From positions 1 to 40,355 of the forward strand of contig JAKARW010000014.1 in the NCBI GenBank assembly GCA_021819125.1: a DNA stretch of 40,355 nt, written 5' to 3'. A program made the position numbers and the translations under genes. The DNA comes from Pseudomonadota bacterium. Its GTDB lineage: Bacteria > Pseudomonadota > Gammaproteobacteria > Acidiferrobacterales > Acidiferrobacteraceae. Under the pieces are notes generated by a model, which saw only the letters and a list, made by a program, of their open reading frames with translations, was not told the origin of the DNA and made no database searches. Positions 1 to 7,121 of the stretch are shown piece by piece (position 1 is the stretch's first letter; every line of letters starts with the position of its first letter).

Positions 1-32
1 TTCAATCGGCCAGCAGACTTTTTATGGCTACC

Positions 33-38
33 TATAAT
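33..38 (+). promoter_or_regulatory. possible -10 element for the PPK2 gene
   Basis: A perfect TATAAT lies 31 bases before the PPK2 start codon. No good -35 hexamer is visible at the right distance, and the window edge limits the view, so this is only a candidate sigma-70 -10 box. A GGAGG at 52-56 precedes the start at a rather long spacing of about 13 bases. Confidence 0.35.
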
Positions 39-69
39 GTATTTCATGATTGGAGGCTAATCGATTTAT

Positions 70-939
70 ATGCAAATCAATTCCAAAGAGTTTCGTGTTC
101 GCGAGGGGAGATCTGTAAAGCTCAATAGCTGGCCTACCCTAGTAAAGCCGGTTTACAAAACAAAAATTCAATACGAGAAGCTGCTAAAGAAACACATAGC
201 GGAACTGAGCGCCTTGCAGCATTTGCTTTATGCATCCAACCGCTACGCCATACTGCTGATATTTCAAGCCATGGATGCCGCCGGAAAGGATGGCGCCATC
301 CAGCATGTGATGTCCGGCATAAATCCCCAGGGTTGCCAGGTTTACAGCTTTAAGCATCCAAGCGCCACGGAACTCGAGCATGATTTTCTGTGGCGCACAA
401 CACGTTTTTTACCTGAAAGAGGTCGCATCGGCATATTTAACCGCTCATACTACGAAGAGGTGTTGATTGTTCGCGTACATCCGGAGATCCTACACACCCA
501 GGGACTTCCGGATGCGCTGCTTGATGAAAACACTATTTGGCAAGGTCGGTATCGCTCGATAATAGATCTGGAAACTCATCTTAATAGTAACGGGACAAAA
601 ATTATAAAGTTTTTTCTTCATCTTTCTAAGGACGAACAGCGAAGACGTTTTCTCGAACGTATCATTGAGCCGGAAAAGAACTGGAAATTTAGCATTGCCG
701 ATATCGAGGAACGTCAATACTGGAAGGAATACATGCATGCTTATGAGAAGTGCTTGAGTGCAACCAGTAGCCGAGATGCACCTTGGTACATTGTTCCTGC
801 CGATGACCGCAAAAACGCCCGGTTAATAATTTCTCAGATCATACTTGACACGTTGCGCGCGCTTGATATGGCGTATCCGAAAACCAGCGCGGGGCGCCAA
901 CAAGAGTTGCAATTGATTCGTAAACAACTTACAGAATAA
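70..939 (+). CDS. polyphosphate kinase 2 (PPK2) family protein
   Basis: Predicted cytoplasmic PPK2-family phosphotransferase, 289 residues. The family moves phosphate between polyphosphate and nucleotides; the direction and the AMP/ADP/GDP preference cannot be read from sequence by eye. Visible: a P-loop-like MDAAGKDG at residues 68-75, a Walker-B-like [12 protein letters not shown] at 119-130, and the conserved region running to [15 protein letters not shown]. The length fits a single-domain PPK2. The gene is followed by about 1 kb without an intact gene, so it appears monocistronic. Its base composition is clearly more AT-rich than the rest of the window (codons such as AAA, ATA, TTT and AAT are common, whereas neighbours favour GGC/GCC/CTC), suggesting recent acquisition (inference). 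Family call is firm; subclass is not. Confidence 0.92.
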   Translation: MQINSKEFRVREGRSVKLNSWPTLVKPVYKTKIQYEKLLKKHIAELSALQHLLYASNRYAILLIFQAMDAAGKDGAIQHVMSGINPQGCQVYSFKHPSATELEHDFLWRTTRFLPERGRIGIFNRSYYEEVLIVRVHPEILHTQGLPDALLDENTIWQGRYRSIIDLETHLNSNGTKIIKFFLHLSKDEQRRRFLERIIEPEKNWKFSIADIEERQYWKEYMHAYEKCLSATSSRDAPWYIVPADDRKNARLIISQIILDTLRALDMAYPKTSAGRQQELQLIRKQLTE

Positions 940-1487
940 AATTGCAGGATAAGCGAGCGCAGCGATGGGCGCGTGGTTTCGCTAAGCCCCCGCAGACAAC
1001 CAACGGGCAGGCATGGCGGCACGGCGCCAATCCAAGAGGCATTTCATGTGGTGGGAGCGGATGGGTCAGGCGCGGCGCTTTCCTGGCGTCTTGGATTTCG
1101 CTTACGAGTGACAACGCCCATTTATCGTGACTTGAGGGTTATTTCTTCGGGTTTCTTGGCCACAGGCGGCGGGGGCGATGACTTCGCCCGCGCCCAATGC
1201 ATCCCTCGAAAACCCCCTGCCGCTTCTTGGCATCAGGAAGCGAGACGTCAACGTCAACACGCGAAAAGGCCTTGTCCACCAACAGCCTCTCCCAACATGA
1301 GATAAGGGGACAGCCGACCCTTCCCGGAATGCCGATCGAGGGATGCCGCGAACCGGCGGGAGGTCAATGCGCGATGCTTATTGTCGGACCACAGATCACG
1401 GTGGGTTGGATTTAAGGCACGCCTGAACTAACCCCTTATTTCAACAAGCGCGAGACGCTGAAGGGGAATCTGCCGGGACGGGAAGGC
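940..1487. other. 548 bases without a recognisable gene
   Basis: Short overlapping reading frames occur on both strands, but none has a ribosome binding site, a recognisable motif or plausible composition. Short inverted stretches are present, for example CCCCTT near 1431 facing AAGGGG near 1461. The segment separates the AT-rich PPK2 gene from a probable transposon relic, so it may be decayed mobile-element DNA, but I cannot identify an element here. Confidence 0.5.
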
Positions 1488-1527
1488 AAACCCCGTCGTT
1501 TTTGCGCCCCGACGGGGTTTTGTTTGT
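1488..1527 (+). terminator. terminator-like hairpin
   Basis: An 11-bp perfect stem (AAACCCCGTCG at 1488-1498 pairing with CGACGGGGTTT at 1510-1520) encloses an 11-base loop and is followed by a T-rich run (TTTTGTTTGT) on the plus strand. This fits a Rho-independent terminator for plus-strand transcription from the PPK2 side, although it lies about 550 bases past that gene. On the minus strand the T-tract is weaker. It directly abuts the transposon-end hairpin at 1537-1556. Confidence 0.45.
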
Positions 1528-1980
1528 CGACATCCTCCCCGACCTGAACGCCGGAGATTCCTACGGCGCCCGGAAACAGCCTGGAGCGGCCCCTGGATCG
1601 CTTCGGTGGGTTTCAGGGCCGGGCGCTAACCGCCGCTCGTATCTCCACAGGCATCACTTCCGGCATGCCCGGCCGTAGGTGGCCGTTAGAGGACGGATAC
1701 GCCGTCTGCGCTACGACCAGAGGAAGTCCCTAGGGGATCCTTCCCCGCCCTGATGGGCCGTTGCCCACCATGACGGCGGGGCCTGCCGCTCCGGGTCATT
1801 CGGACGGTCTTTTGTGGCTTTAAGGACCCTGTCTCCAGACGGACTATGCCCTTGCGGGCCGCAAGCACTGTCGCCGGGCCAGGATGGCAAACGCGTATAG
1901 ACGCCGCTCTCAAGGAGTGGCTTGAAGCGCACCATTAAAAAGGCCCATGTGCGGGCCAGTCGGGACATATTCGAATAAAA
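1521..1980 (-). mobile_element. decayed right end of an IS605-family (TnpB-type) element
   Basis: Read on the minus strand, the segment ends with a hairpin (1556-1549 pairing with 1544-1537, with two G-U pairs) followed by GGGGAGGATGTC. This resembles, from memory, the conserved right end of IS605/IS1341-type elements, where a GAATC-CCCGGCC-loop-GGCCGGGG-AGGATGTC pattern closes the element. Upstream, the DNA at 1626-1720 can be read as a TnpB-like C-terminal tail in either of two frames (DACGDTSGG then stop, or VMPVEIRAAVS), but each frame carries upstream stops and no RuvC or zinc-finger core is visible. So only the 3' portion seems to survive, which is the part that would encode the omega/re-RNA scaffold. 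No left end or TnpA was found. The identification rests on recalled family patterns. Confidence 0.42.
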
Positions 1981-2013
1981 AGAGAAAGTGGCGCTTGTAA
2001 GGCTTTGATTTTA

Positions 2014-2090
2014 TGGTGGCTATGGGTGGACTCGAACCACCGACCTCAGCATTATGAGTGCCGCGCTCTAACCAGCTGAGCTACATAGCC
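2014..2090 (-). tRNA. tRNA-Met (CAT), elongator type
   Basis: A complete 77-base cloverleaf on the minus strand with encoded CCA: acceptor stem GGCTATG/CATAGCC, D-arm TAGCTCAGCTGGTTAGAGC, anticodon loop CTCATAA with anticodon CAT, and T-arm GGTGG-TTCGAGT-CCACC. The acceptor stem and D-arm resemble elongator tRNA-Met. The initiator type is excluded by the paired first base, and the CAT-reading tRNA-Ile2 is less likely because of the GGCTATG acceptor. It lies 89 bases downstream of ychF on the same strand. Confidence 0.93.
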
Positions 2091-2179
2091 GTGTCTTGAA
2101 GGTTGGGCATTTTGGAGGCGGGCTTACATGATGTCAAGGAACCCCGCCGCGCCGGACGGTCCCCCCGAGCCGCACTCCA

Positions 2180-3277
2180 TTAACGGCTCACATTGAACCG
2201 GAAATGCACGACGTCCCCGTCCTGCATCACGTAATCGCGGCCCTCCAGTCTGAGCTTCCCGGCCTCACGCGCCCCGTGCTCACCACGCAGCCGCACATAA
2301 TCCTCGTAACCTATGACCTCCGCGCGGATGAAGCCCTGCTCGAAGTCGGTGTGGATGACGCCCGCGGCCTGCGGGGCGAGGCTCCCTTGGCGTATCGTCC
2401 AGGCGCGAACCTCCTGGGGGCCGGCGGTAAAGAAGGTCTCAAGACCCAAGAGCGCGAAGGCCGCCCGCACGAGACGGTTAAGGCCTGGCTCGTCTAGGCC
2501 GATCTCGGCCAGAAACGCCGGACGATCCTCGTCGGCGAGCGACACGAGTTCAGCCTCGAAGGCGGCACAGATGGCGAGCGCCTGGGCGCCCTCATCGCGG
2601 GCCCGGGAGGCGACCCGTTCCCACAACGGGTTCTTGGTAAAACCGCCTTCCTTTACGTTCCCGACGTAGAGCACGGGCTTGGCCGTCAACAACGAGAACC
2701 CGCGGATCGTCAGCCGCTCGTCGTCGGTCAAAGGCAGCGCCCGGACCATGCCGCCCTCGTTCAAATGTTCGCGGATTCGCGTGAGCAGCTCACGGCGCTT
2801 GATGTCCTCCTTATTGCCGGCGCGCGCGCCCTTGCTTTCGCGCGCGAGCGCACGGTCGACACTCTCGAGATCGGCGAGGGCAAGCTCGGTATGGATCACA
2901 TCGATATCATCCAGCGGGTCGATACGGCCGGCCACATGGATCACGTTCTCATCCTCGAAACAGCGCACGACCTCGATGATGGCGTCGGTCTCGCGGATAT
3001 GTGACAGGAACTTGTTGCCAAGCCCCTCACCCTGCGCGGCACCCGCCACCAGCCCGGCGATGTCCACGAACTCCATCACCGCAGGTACGATGCGTTCGGG
3101 CTTTGCGATTTCGGCCAGGGCCGCAAGCCGGGGGTCGGGAATCGCCACCACGCCCACGTTCGGTTCTATGGTACAAAAGGGATAGTTCTCGGCGGGGATG
3201 GCCGCCGCTGTCAGCGCGTTGAAGAGCGTCGACTTGCCGACATTGGGGAGCCCCACGATGCCGCACTTAAGCCCCAT
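2180..3277 (-). CDS. ychF: redox-regulated ATPase YchF (Obg-related P-loop NTPase)
   Basis: Universally conserved TRAFAC-class NTPase that associates with ribosomes and, in characterised bacteria, prefers ATP; it is implicated in stress responses. 365 residues, the usual length. Visible: the G1 loop GLPNVGKS at residues 9-16, a DIAGLVAGAAQGEGLGN switch II region (DxAGL) near 72-88, and the C-terminal TGS-type domain ending in DYVMQDGDVVHFRFNV. The start codon lies inside the end of pth (11-base overlap), behind a GGAGAG ribosome binding site, so the two are probably translationally coupled. pth-ychF adjacency is common in proteobacteria. tRNA-Met follows on the same strand. Confidence 0.96.
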   Translation of the reverse strand: MGLKCGIVGLPNVGKSTLFNALTAAAIPAENYPFCTIEPNVGVVAIPDPRLAALAEIAKPERIVPAVMEFVDIAGLVAGAAQGEGLGNKFLSHIRETDAIIEVVRCFEDENVIHVAGRIDPLDDIDVIHTELALADLESVDRALARESKGARAGNKEDIKRRELLTRIREHLNEGGMVRALPLTDDERLTIRGFSLLTAKPVLYVGNVKEGGFTKNPLWERVASRARDEGAQALAICAAFEAELVSLADEDRPAFLAEIGLDEPGLNRLVRAAFALLGLETFFTAGPQEVRAWTIRQGSLAPQAAGVIHTDFEQGFIRAEVIGYEDYVRLRGEHGAREAGKLRLEGRDYVMQDGDVVHFRFNVSR

Positions 3278-3866
3278 GGGCCGTCTCTCCGTCAGTCGTA
3301 TGCAAAAGATTCATGGCCCGTTGCGTGTCCCCCTGCGCGATCAAGGGCAGGACATCGAGCCCGCGTCCAAGGCCGCTCTCTATGGCCTCGGATTCCGCCC
3401 GGGATGGCCGGCCAAGCACATAAGGGATGAGGTCGCGTCGCGGAGGCGGACGACCGATACCGATCCGCAACCGCCAGAAATCCGCGCCAAGATGGGCGAT
3501 GAGGTCCGTCAACCCGTTATGCCCGCCCGCGCCCCCGCCCTTTTTAAGGCGCACGATGCCAGGCATGAGATCGAGTTCGTCATGCGCAACCAACACCTGC
3601 GCCGGCGTCAGGCGGTAATATCGACACAACGCGCCGACGGCGGTCCCGCTCGCGTTCATGAAGGTCATGGGCTTGATAAGCCACAACTCCACACCACCTA
3701 CCCGCGCGCGGCATGCAGACGCCGACAACTTGCCCTCATGTCGCCACGCGGCCCCCGCGTCCCGTGCGACCCGATCCACAAACCAGAACCCGGCATTATG
3801 CCGGGTGTCCTCGTACTCCGGTCCGGGATTTCCGAGCCCCACCAGGGCTGCCAGGGGCTCCCCCAA
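3267..3866 (-). CDS. pth: peptidyl-tRNA hydrolase
   Basis: Cytoplasmic hydrolase that releases peptides from peptidyl-tRNA dropped by ribosomes. 199 residues, typical for bacterial Pth. Visible: the N-terminal LVGLGNPGPEYEDTRHNAG signature with catalytic His23, MTFMN with Asn71, HDELDL with Asp96, and GGHNGL with Asn117, all four expected active-site residues. The start is a TTG one base after the rplY stop, with GGAAGGAAAG at the end of rplY serving as ribosome binding site. The 3' end overlaps ychF by 11 bases. The rplY-pth-ychF order is a classic proteobacterial translation cluster. Confidence 0.95.
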   Translation of the reverse strand: MGEPLAALVGLGNPGPEYEDTRHNAGFWFVDRVARDAGAAWRHEGKLSASACRARVGGVELWLIKPMTFMNASGTAVGALCRYYRLTPAQVLVAHDELDLMPGIVRLKKGGGAGGHNGLTDLIAHLGADFWRLRIGIGRPPPRRDLIPYVLGRPSRAESEAIESGLGRGLDVLPLIAQGDTQRAMNLLHTTDGETAHGA

Positions 3867-3867
3867 A

Positions 3868-4530
3868 CTACTTTCCTTCCGCCTTGGGGGCCTGGGTCTC
3901 CGGGGCCGGAGCCGCCGCCTCGACGACAGGCGCCGCCTCCACCTCCACGGTCTCGCGCACCACCGTGATGGTCACGACCGCCAGATCGTTGCCGTGCGCC
4001 AGATCCGTCAAGGTCACGCCCTCGGGCACCGCGAGGTTGCTCAGATGAATGGACTCGCCGACGTGCAGGTTACCGACATCGACGGCCAGAAATTCCGGCA
4101 GCTGACTTGGCAAGCACGACACATCCACCTCGGTCACGAGATGCGCGACAAGGCCGCCCTGGAGCTTCACCCCAGGGGCGCTCTCCTGGTTGATGAAGTG
4201 CAACGGCACCGGCAGATGCAAGCGCTCGGTGGCACTCACCCGCTGCAGATCCATATGCGCCACCCGCGGCTTGTAGGGATGCATGTGCAGATCGCGCAAG
4301 ACCGCCTGATCGATGATCTTGCCGTCGACTTTGATCGATAGGATCGACGTGAAAAACGCCTCGTGGCGGGTGTGATGCCACAGGGGGTCGTGCTCGAAGG
4401 ACAGCATGACCGGGTCCTTGCCAGCCCCGTACAGGATTCCCGGCACCTTGCCGGCACGGCGCAGGCGGCGGCTCGCACCCGTACCCTTTGCGCTGCGCAT
4501 CTCGGCGTTTAACTCGAATTTTCCACTCAT
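3868..4530 (-). CDS. rplY: 50S ribosomal protein L25, CTC/TL5-type long form
   Basis: Ribosomal protein of the large subunit that binds the 5S rRNA region. At 220 residues it is the long, two-domain CTC form. The N-terminal L25 domain carries the typical pattern of substrate-contact residues (KGTGASRRLRRAGKVPGILYG, residues about 15-36). The C-terminal TL5 domain includes SIHLSNLAVPEGVTL and ends in an Ala/Glu/Pro-rich tail. CTC homologues are often stress induced. It lies 62 bases downstream of prs and one base before the TTG start of pth, so it is probably cotranscribed with both. Confidence 0.95.
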   Translation of the reverse strand: MSGKFELNAEMRSAKGTGASRRLRRAGKVPGILYGAGKDPVMLSFEHDPLWHHTRHEAFFTSILSIKVDGKIIDQAVLRDLHMHPYKPRVAHMDLQRVSATERLHLPVPLHFINQESAPGVKLQGGLVAHLVTEVDVSCLPSQLPEFLAVDVGNLHVGESIHLSNLAVPEGVTLTDLAHGNDLAVVTITVVRETVEVEAAPVVEAAAPAPETQAPKAEGK

Positions 4531-4592
4531 GACACTTCCTCGATAAGGGGGCCCCGCGACCAGGGCCCGCCGACGTCCCGCGGCCGGACTGA

Positions 4593-5543
4593 TTAGTCCA
4601 TAAAGAGCGAGCTCACGGAGTCTTCGTCCGCGATACGCCTTATGGTCTCCGCGAGCAGCTCAGCTACGCTCAGCTGCCGGATCTTCACGCAGCAACGGGC
4701 CTGCGCGCCCAACGGAATGGTGTCCGTCACCACGATCTCATCTAGCACCGAGCCCTCGATGCGGCTCACGGCGCGGCCCGACAAGACCGCGTGGGTGCAA
4801 TATGCCACGACCCGCACCGCGCCATTGGCCTTGAGGGCGGTGGCGGCCTCGCACAAGGTATTGGCGGTATCCACGAGATCATCCACCAAAACGCAGGTCC
4901 GCCCCTCCACCTCGCCTATGATATGCATGACCTTGGCCTCGTTAGGCTTAGGTCTGCGCTTGTCGATGATCGCAAGTCCGGCATCGAGGTGTTTGGCAAG
5001 CGCCCGGGCGCGCACCACACCCCCGACGTCAGGCGATACGACGAGCAAATTGTCGTAGCTATGGCGCCATATGTCGCCCAGCAACACCGGACCGGCATAG
5101 ATATTGTCAGTCGGGATACTGAAAAAACCCTGAATCTGATCGGCGTGAAGGTCCATGGTCAAGACGCGGTCGGCGCCGGCCCCACTGACCATGTCGGCAA
5201 CCAGCTTCGCTGCGATCGCGACTCGCGCCGTGCGCGGCCTGCGATCCTGCCGGGCGTAGCCGTAGTACGGAATCACCGCCGTGATCCGACGCGCCGACGA
5301 CCTCTTGATCGCATCGGTCAGGATCAGAAGCTCCATGAGATTGTCGTTGCTTGGCGCGCACGTGGGCTGAAGGATGAAGACGTCCTTGCCACGGACGTTC
5401 TCCATGATCTCCACCTGGATCTCACCGTCACTAAACCGCCCGACATGCGCCTTGCCGATCGGGAGACCTAGATGCCGGACCACGGATTCGGCCAACGCCG
5501 GATTCGCATTGCCCGTGAAGACCGCCATATTGTCTGTTGACAC
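4593..5543 (-). CDS. prs: ribose-phosphate pyrophosphokinase (PRPP synthase)
   Basis: Makes 5-phosphoribosyl diphosphate from ribose 5-phosphate and ATP for purine, pyrimidine, histidine, tryptophan and NAD synthesis. From the GTG start chosen here it is 316 residues, matching class I enzymes. The open frame runs upstream through tRNA-Gln, which is spurious. The GTG is preceded by GAGG five bases away, whereas the next ATG (5528) has no close ribosome binding site. Visible: the N-terminal [11 protein letters not shown], the RQDRRPR loop, [11 protein letters not shown], and the PRPP-binding [13 protein letters not shown] near residue 225. It lies directly downstream of tRNA-Gln and ispE, the standard gammaproteobacterial order. 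Confidence 0.96.
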   Translation of the reverse strand: MSTDNMAVFTGNANPALAESVVRHLGLPIGKAHVGRFSDGEIQVEIMENVRGKDVFILQPTCAPSNDNLMELLILTDAIKRSSARRITAVIPYYGYARQDRRPRTARVAIAAKLVADMVSGAGADRVLTMDLHADQIQGFFSIPTDNIYAGPVLLGDIWRHSYDNLLVVSPDVGGVVRARALAKHLDAGLAIIDKRRPKPNEAKVMHIIGEVEGRTCVLVDDLVDTANTLCEAATALKANGAVRVVAYCTHAVLSGRAVSRIEGSVLDEIVVTDTIPLGAQARCCVKIRQLSVAELLAETIRRIADEDSVSSLFMD

Positions 5544-5589
5544 GGGTTCCTCACCGATCTTTCTGAAAACTGTTCCGTACCGATTGAAA

Positions 5590-5664
5590 TGGCTGGGGTG
5601 CCAGGATTCGAACCTGGGAATGCCGGAATCAAAATCCGGTGCCTTACCGCTTGGCGACACCCCA
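5590..5664 (-). tRNA. tRNA-Gln (TTG)
   Basis: A 75-base cloverleaf on the minus strand with encoded CCA: acceptor stem TGGGGTG/CACCCCA, anticodon stem CCGGA/TCCGG with loop TTTTGAT giving anticodon TTG (Gln UUG), and T-arm CCAGG-TTCGAAT-CCTGG. It sits between ispE and prs, the usual place in gammaproteobacteria. Its 5' 21 bases overlap the 3' end of the ispE reading frame. Confidence 0.95.
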
Positions 5665-6519
5665 ATGCATCATCGAGCGTAGCAGTGCGTGCACGGGGTG
5701 GGCGTTGCGCCCGCGCGCCACACACGCACGCCAACGCGACGGACAGGCCGCCACCACGTCTTGCCCGTAATGCGGATCCGGCACCTCAATGAAAAGCGAC
5801 GCGCCCGACCCGCTCATCCGTACGCGCCCGTAGGCCTCAAGCCAGCGCCATGCCTCGTCGACCGCCCCATAGCGGGCACGCACGACCGGCGCAAGGTCAT
5901 TATCTCCCGCCCCGGCACGAAAGTCGGGTATTGTGATGGGCCGCCGAAAGCCTGTCAAATGAAGCCCGGCAAAGACCGGCCCAGTCAGGACCGCGGCATC
6001 GGGGACGATCACCACATACCACGGCTCGGGCAGGTCTATGGCGGTGAGCCGCTCGCCCACGCCTTCCGCCCAGGCCGACACGCCGCGCACGAAAACCGGC
6101 ACATCGGCGCCTAACGAAAGCCCGATCTCGGCAAGACGATCCAGGGGCCAATGCAGTCCCCACAAGGCGTTTAGGGCCAGCAGGGTGGTGGCGGCGTCCG
6201 AGCTCCCTCCGCCGAGCCCGCCGCCGACTGGGAGGCGTTTGGTCATATGGATACGGACCCCAAGGGGACTTCCCGAGGCCTCCTGCAGGCGACGCGCGGC
6301 GCGCACCGTGAGGTCGCGATCGGCGTCGATGCCGGCCACATCATGGGCGCGGGCCACGACCCCGTCGTCTCCGACTGTAAACTGGAGATCGTCCTGCCAA
6401 TCGATGAACTGAAAGACGGTCTGAAGCTCGTGATAGCCGTCGGGTCGGCGGCCCACCACATGCAGGAACAGGTTGATCTTCGCCGGTGCCGGCCAAATCG
6501 TCGGCCATTCGTAGGTCAT
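5644..6519 (-). CDS. ispE: 4-diphosphocytidyl-2-C-methyl-D-erythritol kinase
   Basis: GHMP-superfamily kinase of the MEP isoprenoid pathway that phosphorylates CDP-methylerythritol. 291 residues from the start chosen here. Visible: [12 protein letters not shown] with catalytic Lys14, the glycine-rich ATP loop [14 protein letters not shown] at 97-110, Asp139 in LGADVPVFV, and the C-terminal [10 protein letters not shown] motif. The ATG at 6519 overlaps the lolB stop as ATGA and has AGGTGGG seven bases upstream; the ATG four codons earlier lies too close to that site. Oddity: the reading frame ends inside the tRNA-Gln gene, with the TAA stop supplied by the tRNA D-loop region. Confidence 0.94.
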   Translation of the reverse strand: MTYEWPTIWPAPAKINLFLHVVGRRPDGYHELQTVFQFIDWQDDLQFTVGDDGVVARAHDVAGIDADRDLTVRAARRLQEASGSPLGVRIHMTKRLPVGGGLGGGSSDAATTLLALNALWGLHWPLDRLAEIGLSLGADVPVFVRGVSAWAEGVGERLTAIDLPEPWYVVIVPDAAVLTGPVFAGLHLTGFRRPITIPDFRAGAGDNDLAPVVRARYGAVDEAWRWLEAYGRVRMSGSGASLFIEVPDPHYGQDVVAACPSRWRACVARGRNAHPVHALLRSMMHWGVAKR

Positions 6520-7121
6520 ATCACATCCCACCTATCAATCCGGATCGTCACCACGACTGGGCCCCCGCCCGTGGTGACGGCATGCGTCAGCGTCAGAAGG
6601 CGCGGCAGCCGGCCGCTTGGCGTAGGGCGGTAGCGACGATAGCGGATCGTCCAGCCGTCCTGGCGCAGGGATGCCAAAAGACCGGTGCGATCGAGCGTGC
6701 GGCCGGTCACGGGTCCCGGCGCCGGAATCCCGCGTATCCAAAAACGCAGACCCGCGACCGGCAGGCGCCAGCCGGTCAGCCGCCACAGCAGGCGTGAGGC
6801 GCTCGCGCCCGCGAAATGGCCACGCCCGGTCCATAGGCGCGCGCCTTCGGCGTCGGCACGCAGACGAAAAATGAGGCGCCCAAACGGCCCGTACCCGGTC
6901 ATCTGATAGGCGGTCGGCGCCACCCTCCAATGCAGTGCCAATGTCCCGCCATGGTGGCCGGCATGCACCCCGCTCTGCGCGGATACGCGAAAACGCCGGA
7001 TGGCCATCATGCGCGCGCGATGCGTGCGCCATACCCGTTGCGGATAGCGAACCGCGGTCGGGGGGATAGTCGCGCAGCCAGCCAGCAGGACAACGAGGAG
7101 GCCCGCGATAAATCGCCGCAT
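6516..7121 (-). CDS. lolB: outer-membrane lipoprotein receptor LolB
   Basis: Predicted LolB, the outer-membrane lipoprotein that accepts lipoproteins from the periplasmic carrier LolA. 201 residues, the right size. The N-terminus is a lipoprotein signal (MRRFIAGLLVVLLAGCA, lipidated Cys16). Sequence similarity to textbook LolB is modest: MTGYGPFGRLIFRLRAD and the RTLDRTGLLASLRQDGWTIRY stretch fit the family. The main support is position, since lolB-ispE-prs is a conserved gammaproteobacterial order opposite hemA. The ATG at 7121 overlaps the preceding TPR gene stop as TGATG; a GTG one codon earlier is possible. The 3' end overlaps ispE as ATGA. Confidence 0.85.
   Translation of the reverse strand: MRRFIAGLLVVLLAGCATIPPTAVRYPQRVWRTHRARMMAIRRFRVSAQSGVHAGHHGGTLALHWRVAPTAYQMTGYGPFGRLIFRLRADAEGARLWTGRGHFAGASASRLLWRLTGWRLPVAGLRFWIRGIPAPGPVTGRTLDRTGLLASLRQDGWTIRYRRYRPTPSGRLPRLLTLTHAVTTGGGPVVVTIRIDRWDVI

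Noticed and set aside
973-1305. 110-residue plus-strand frame after the PPK2 gene
   Set aside because: No ribosome binding site, no motif, and it overlaps other equally poor frames on both strands.
1311-1345. GGGGACAG-CCGACCCTTCCC stretch resembling sequences near REP-associated transposases
   Set aside because: The resemblance is short and no Y1 transposase motif (HUH, Tyr) can be read in any frame nearby.
3198-3968. 256-residue plus-strand frame opposite ychF/pth
   Set aside because: Antisense shadow of two well-supported genes with Arg/Pro-rich, low-information sequence.
5544-5660. N-terminal extension of prs through tRNA-Gln
   Set aside because: It would translate the tRNA; a GTG with a good ribosome binding site at 5543 gives the normal PRPP synthase length.
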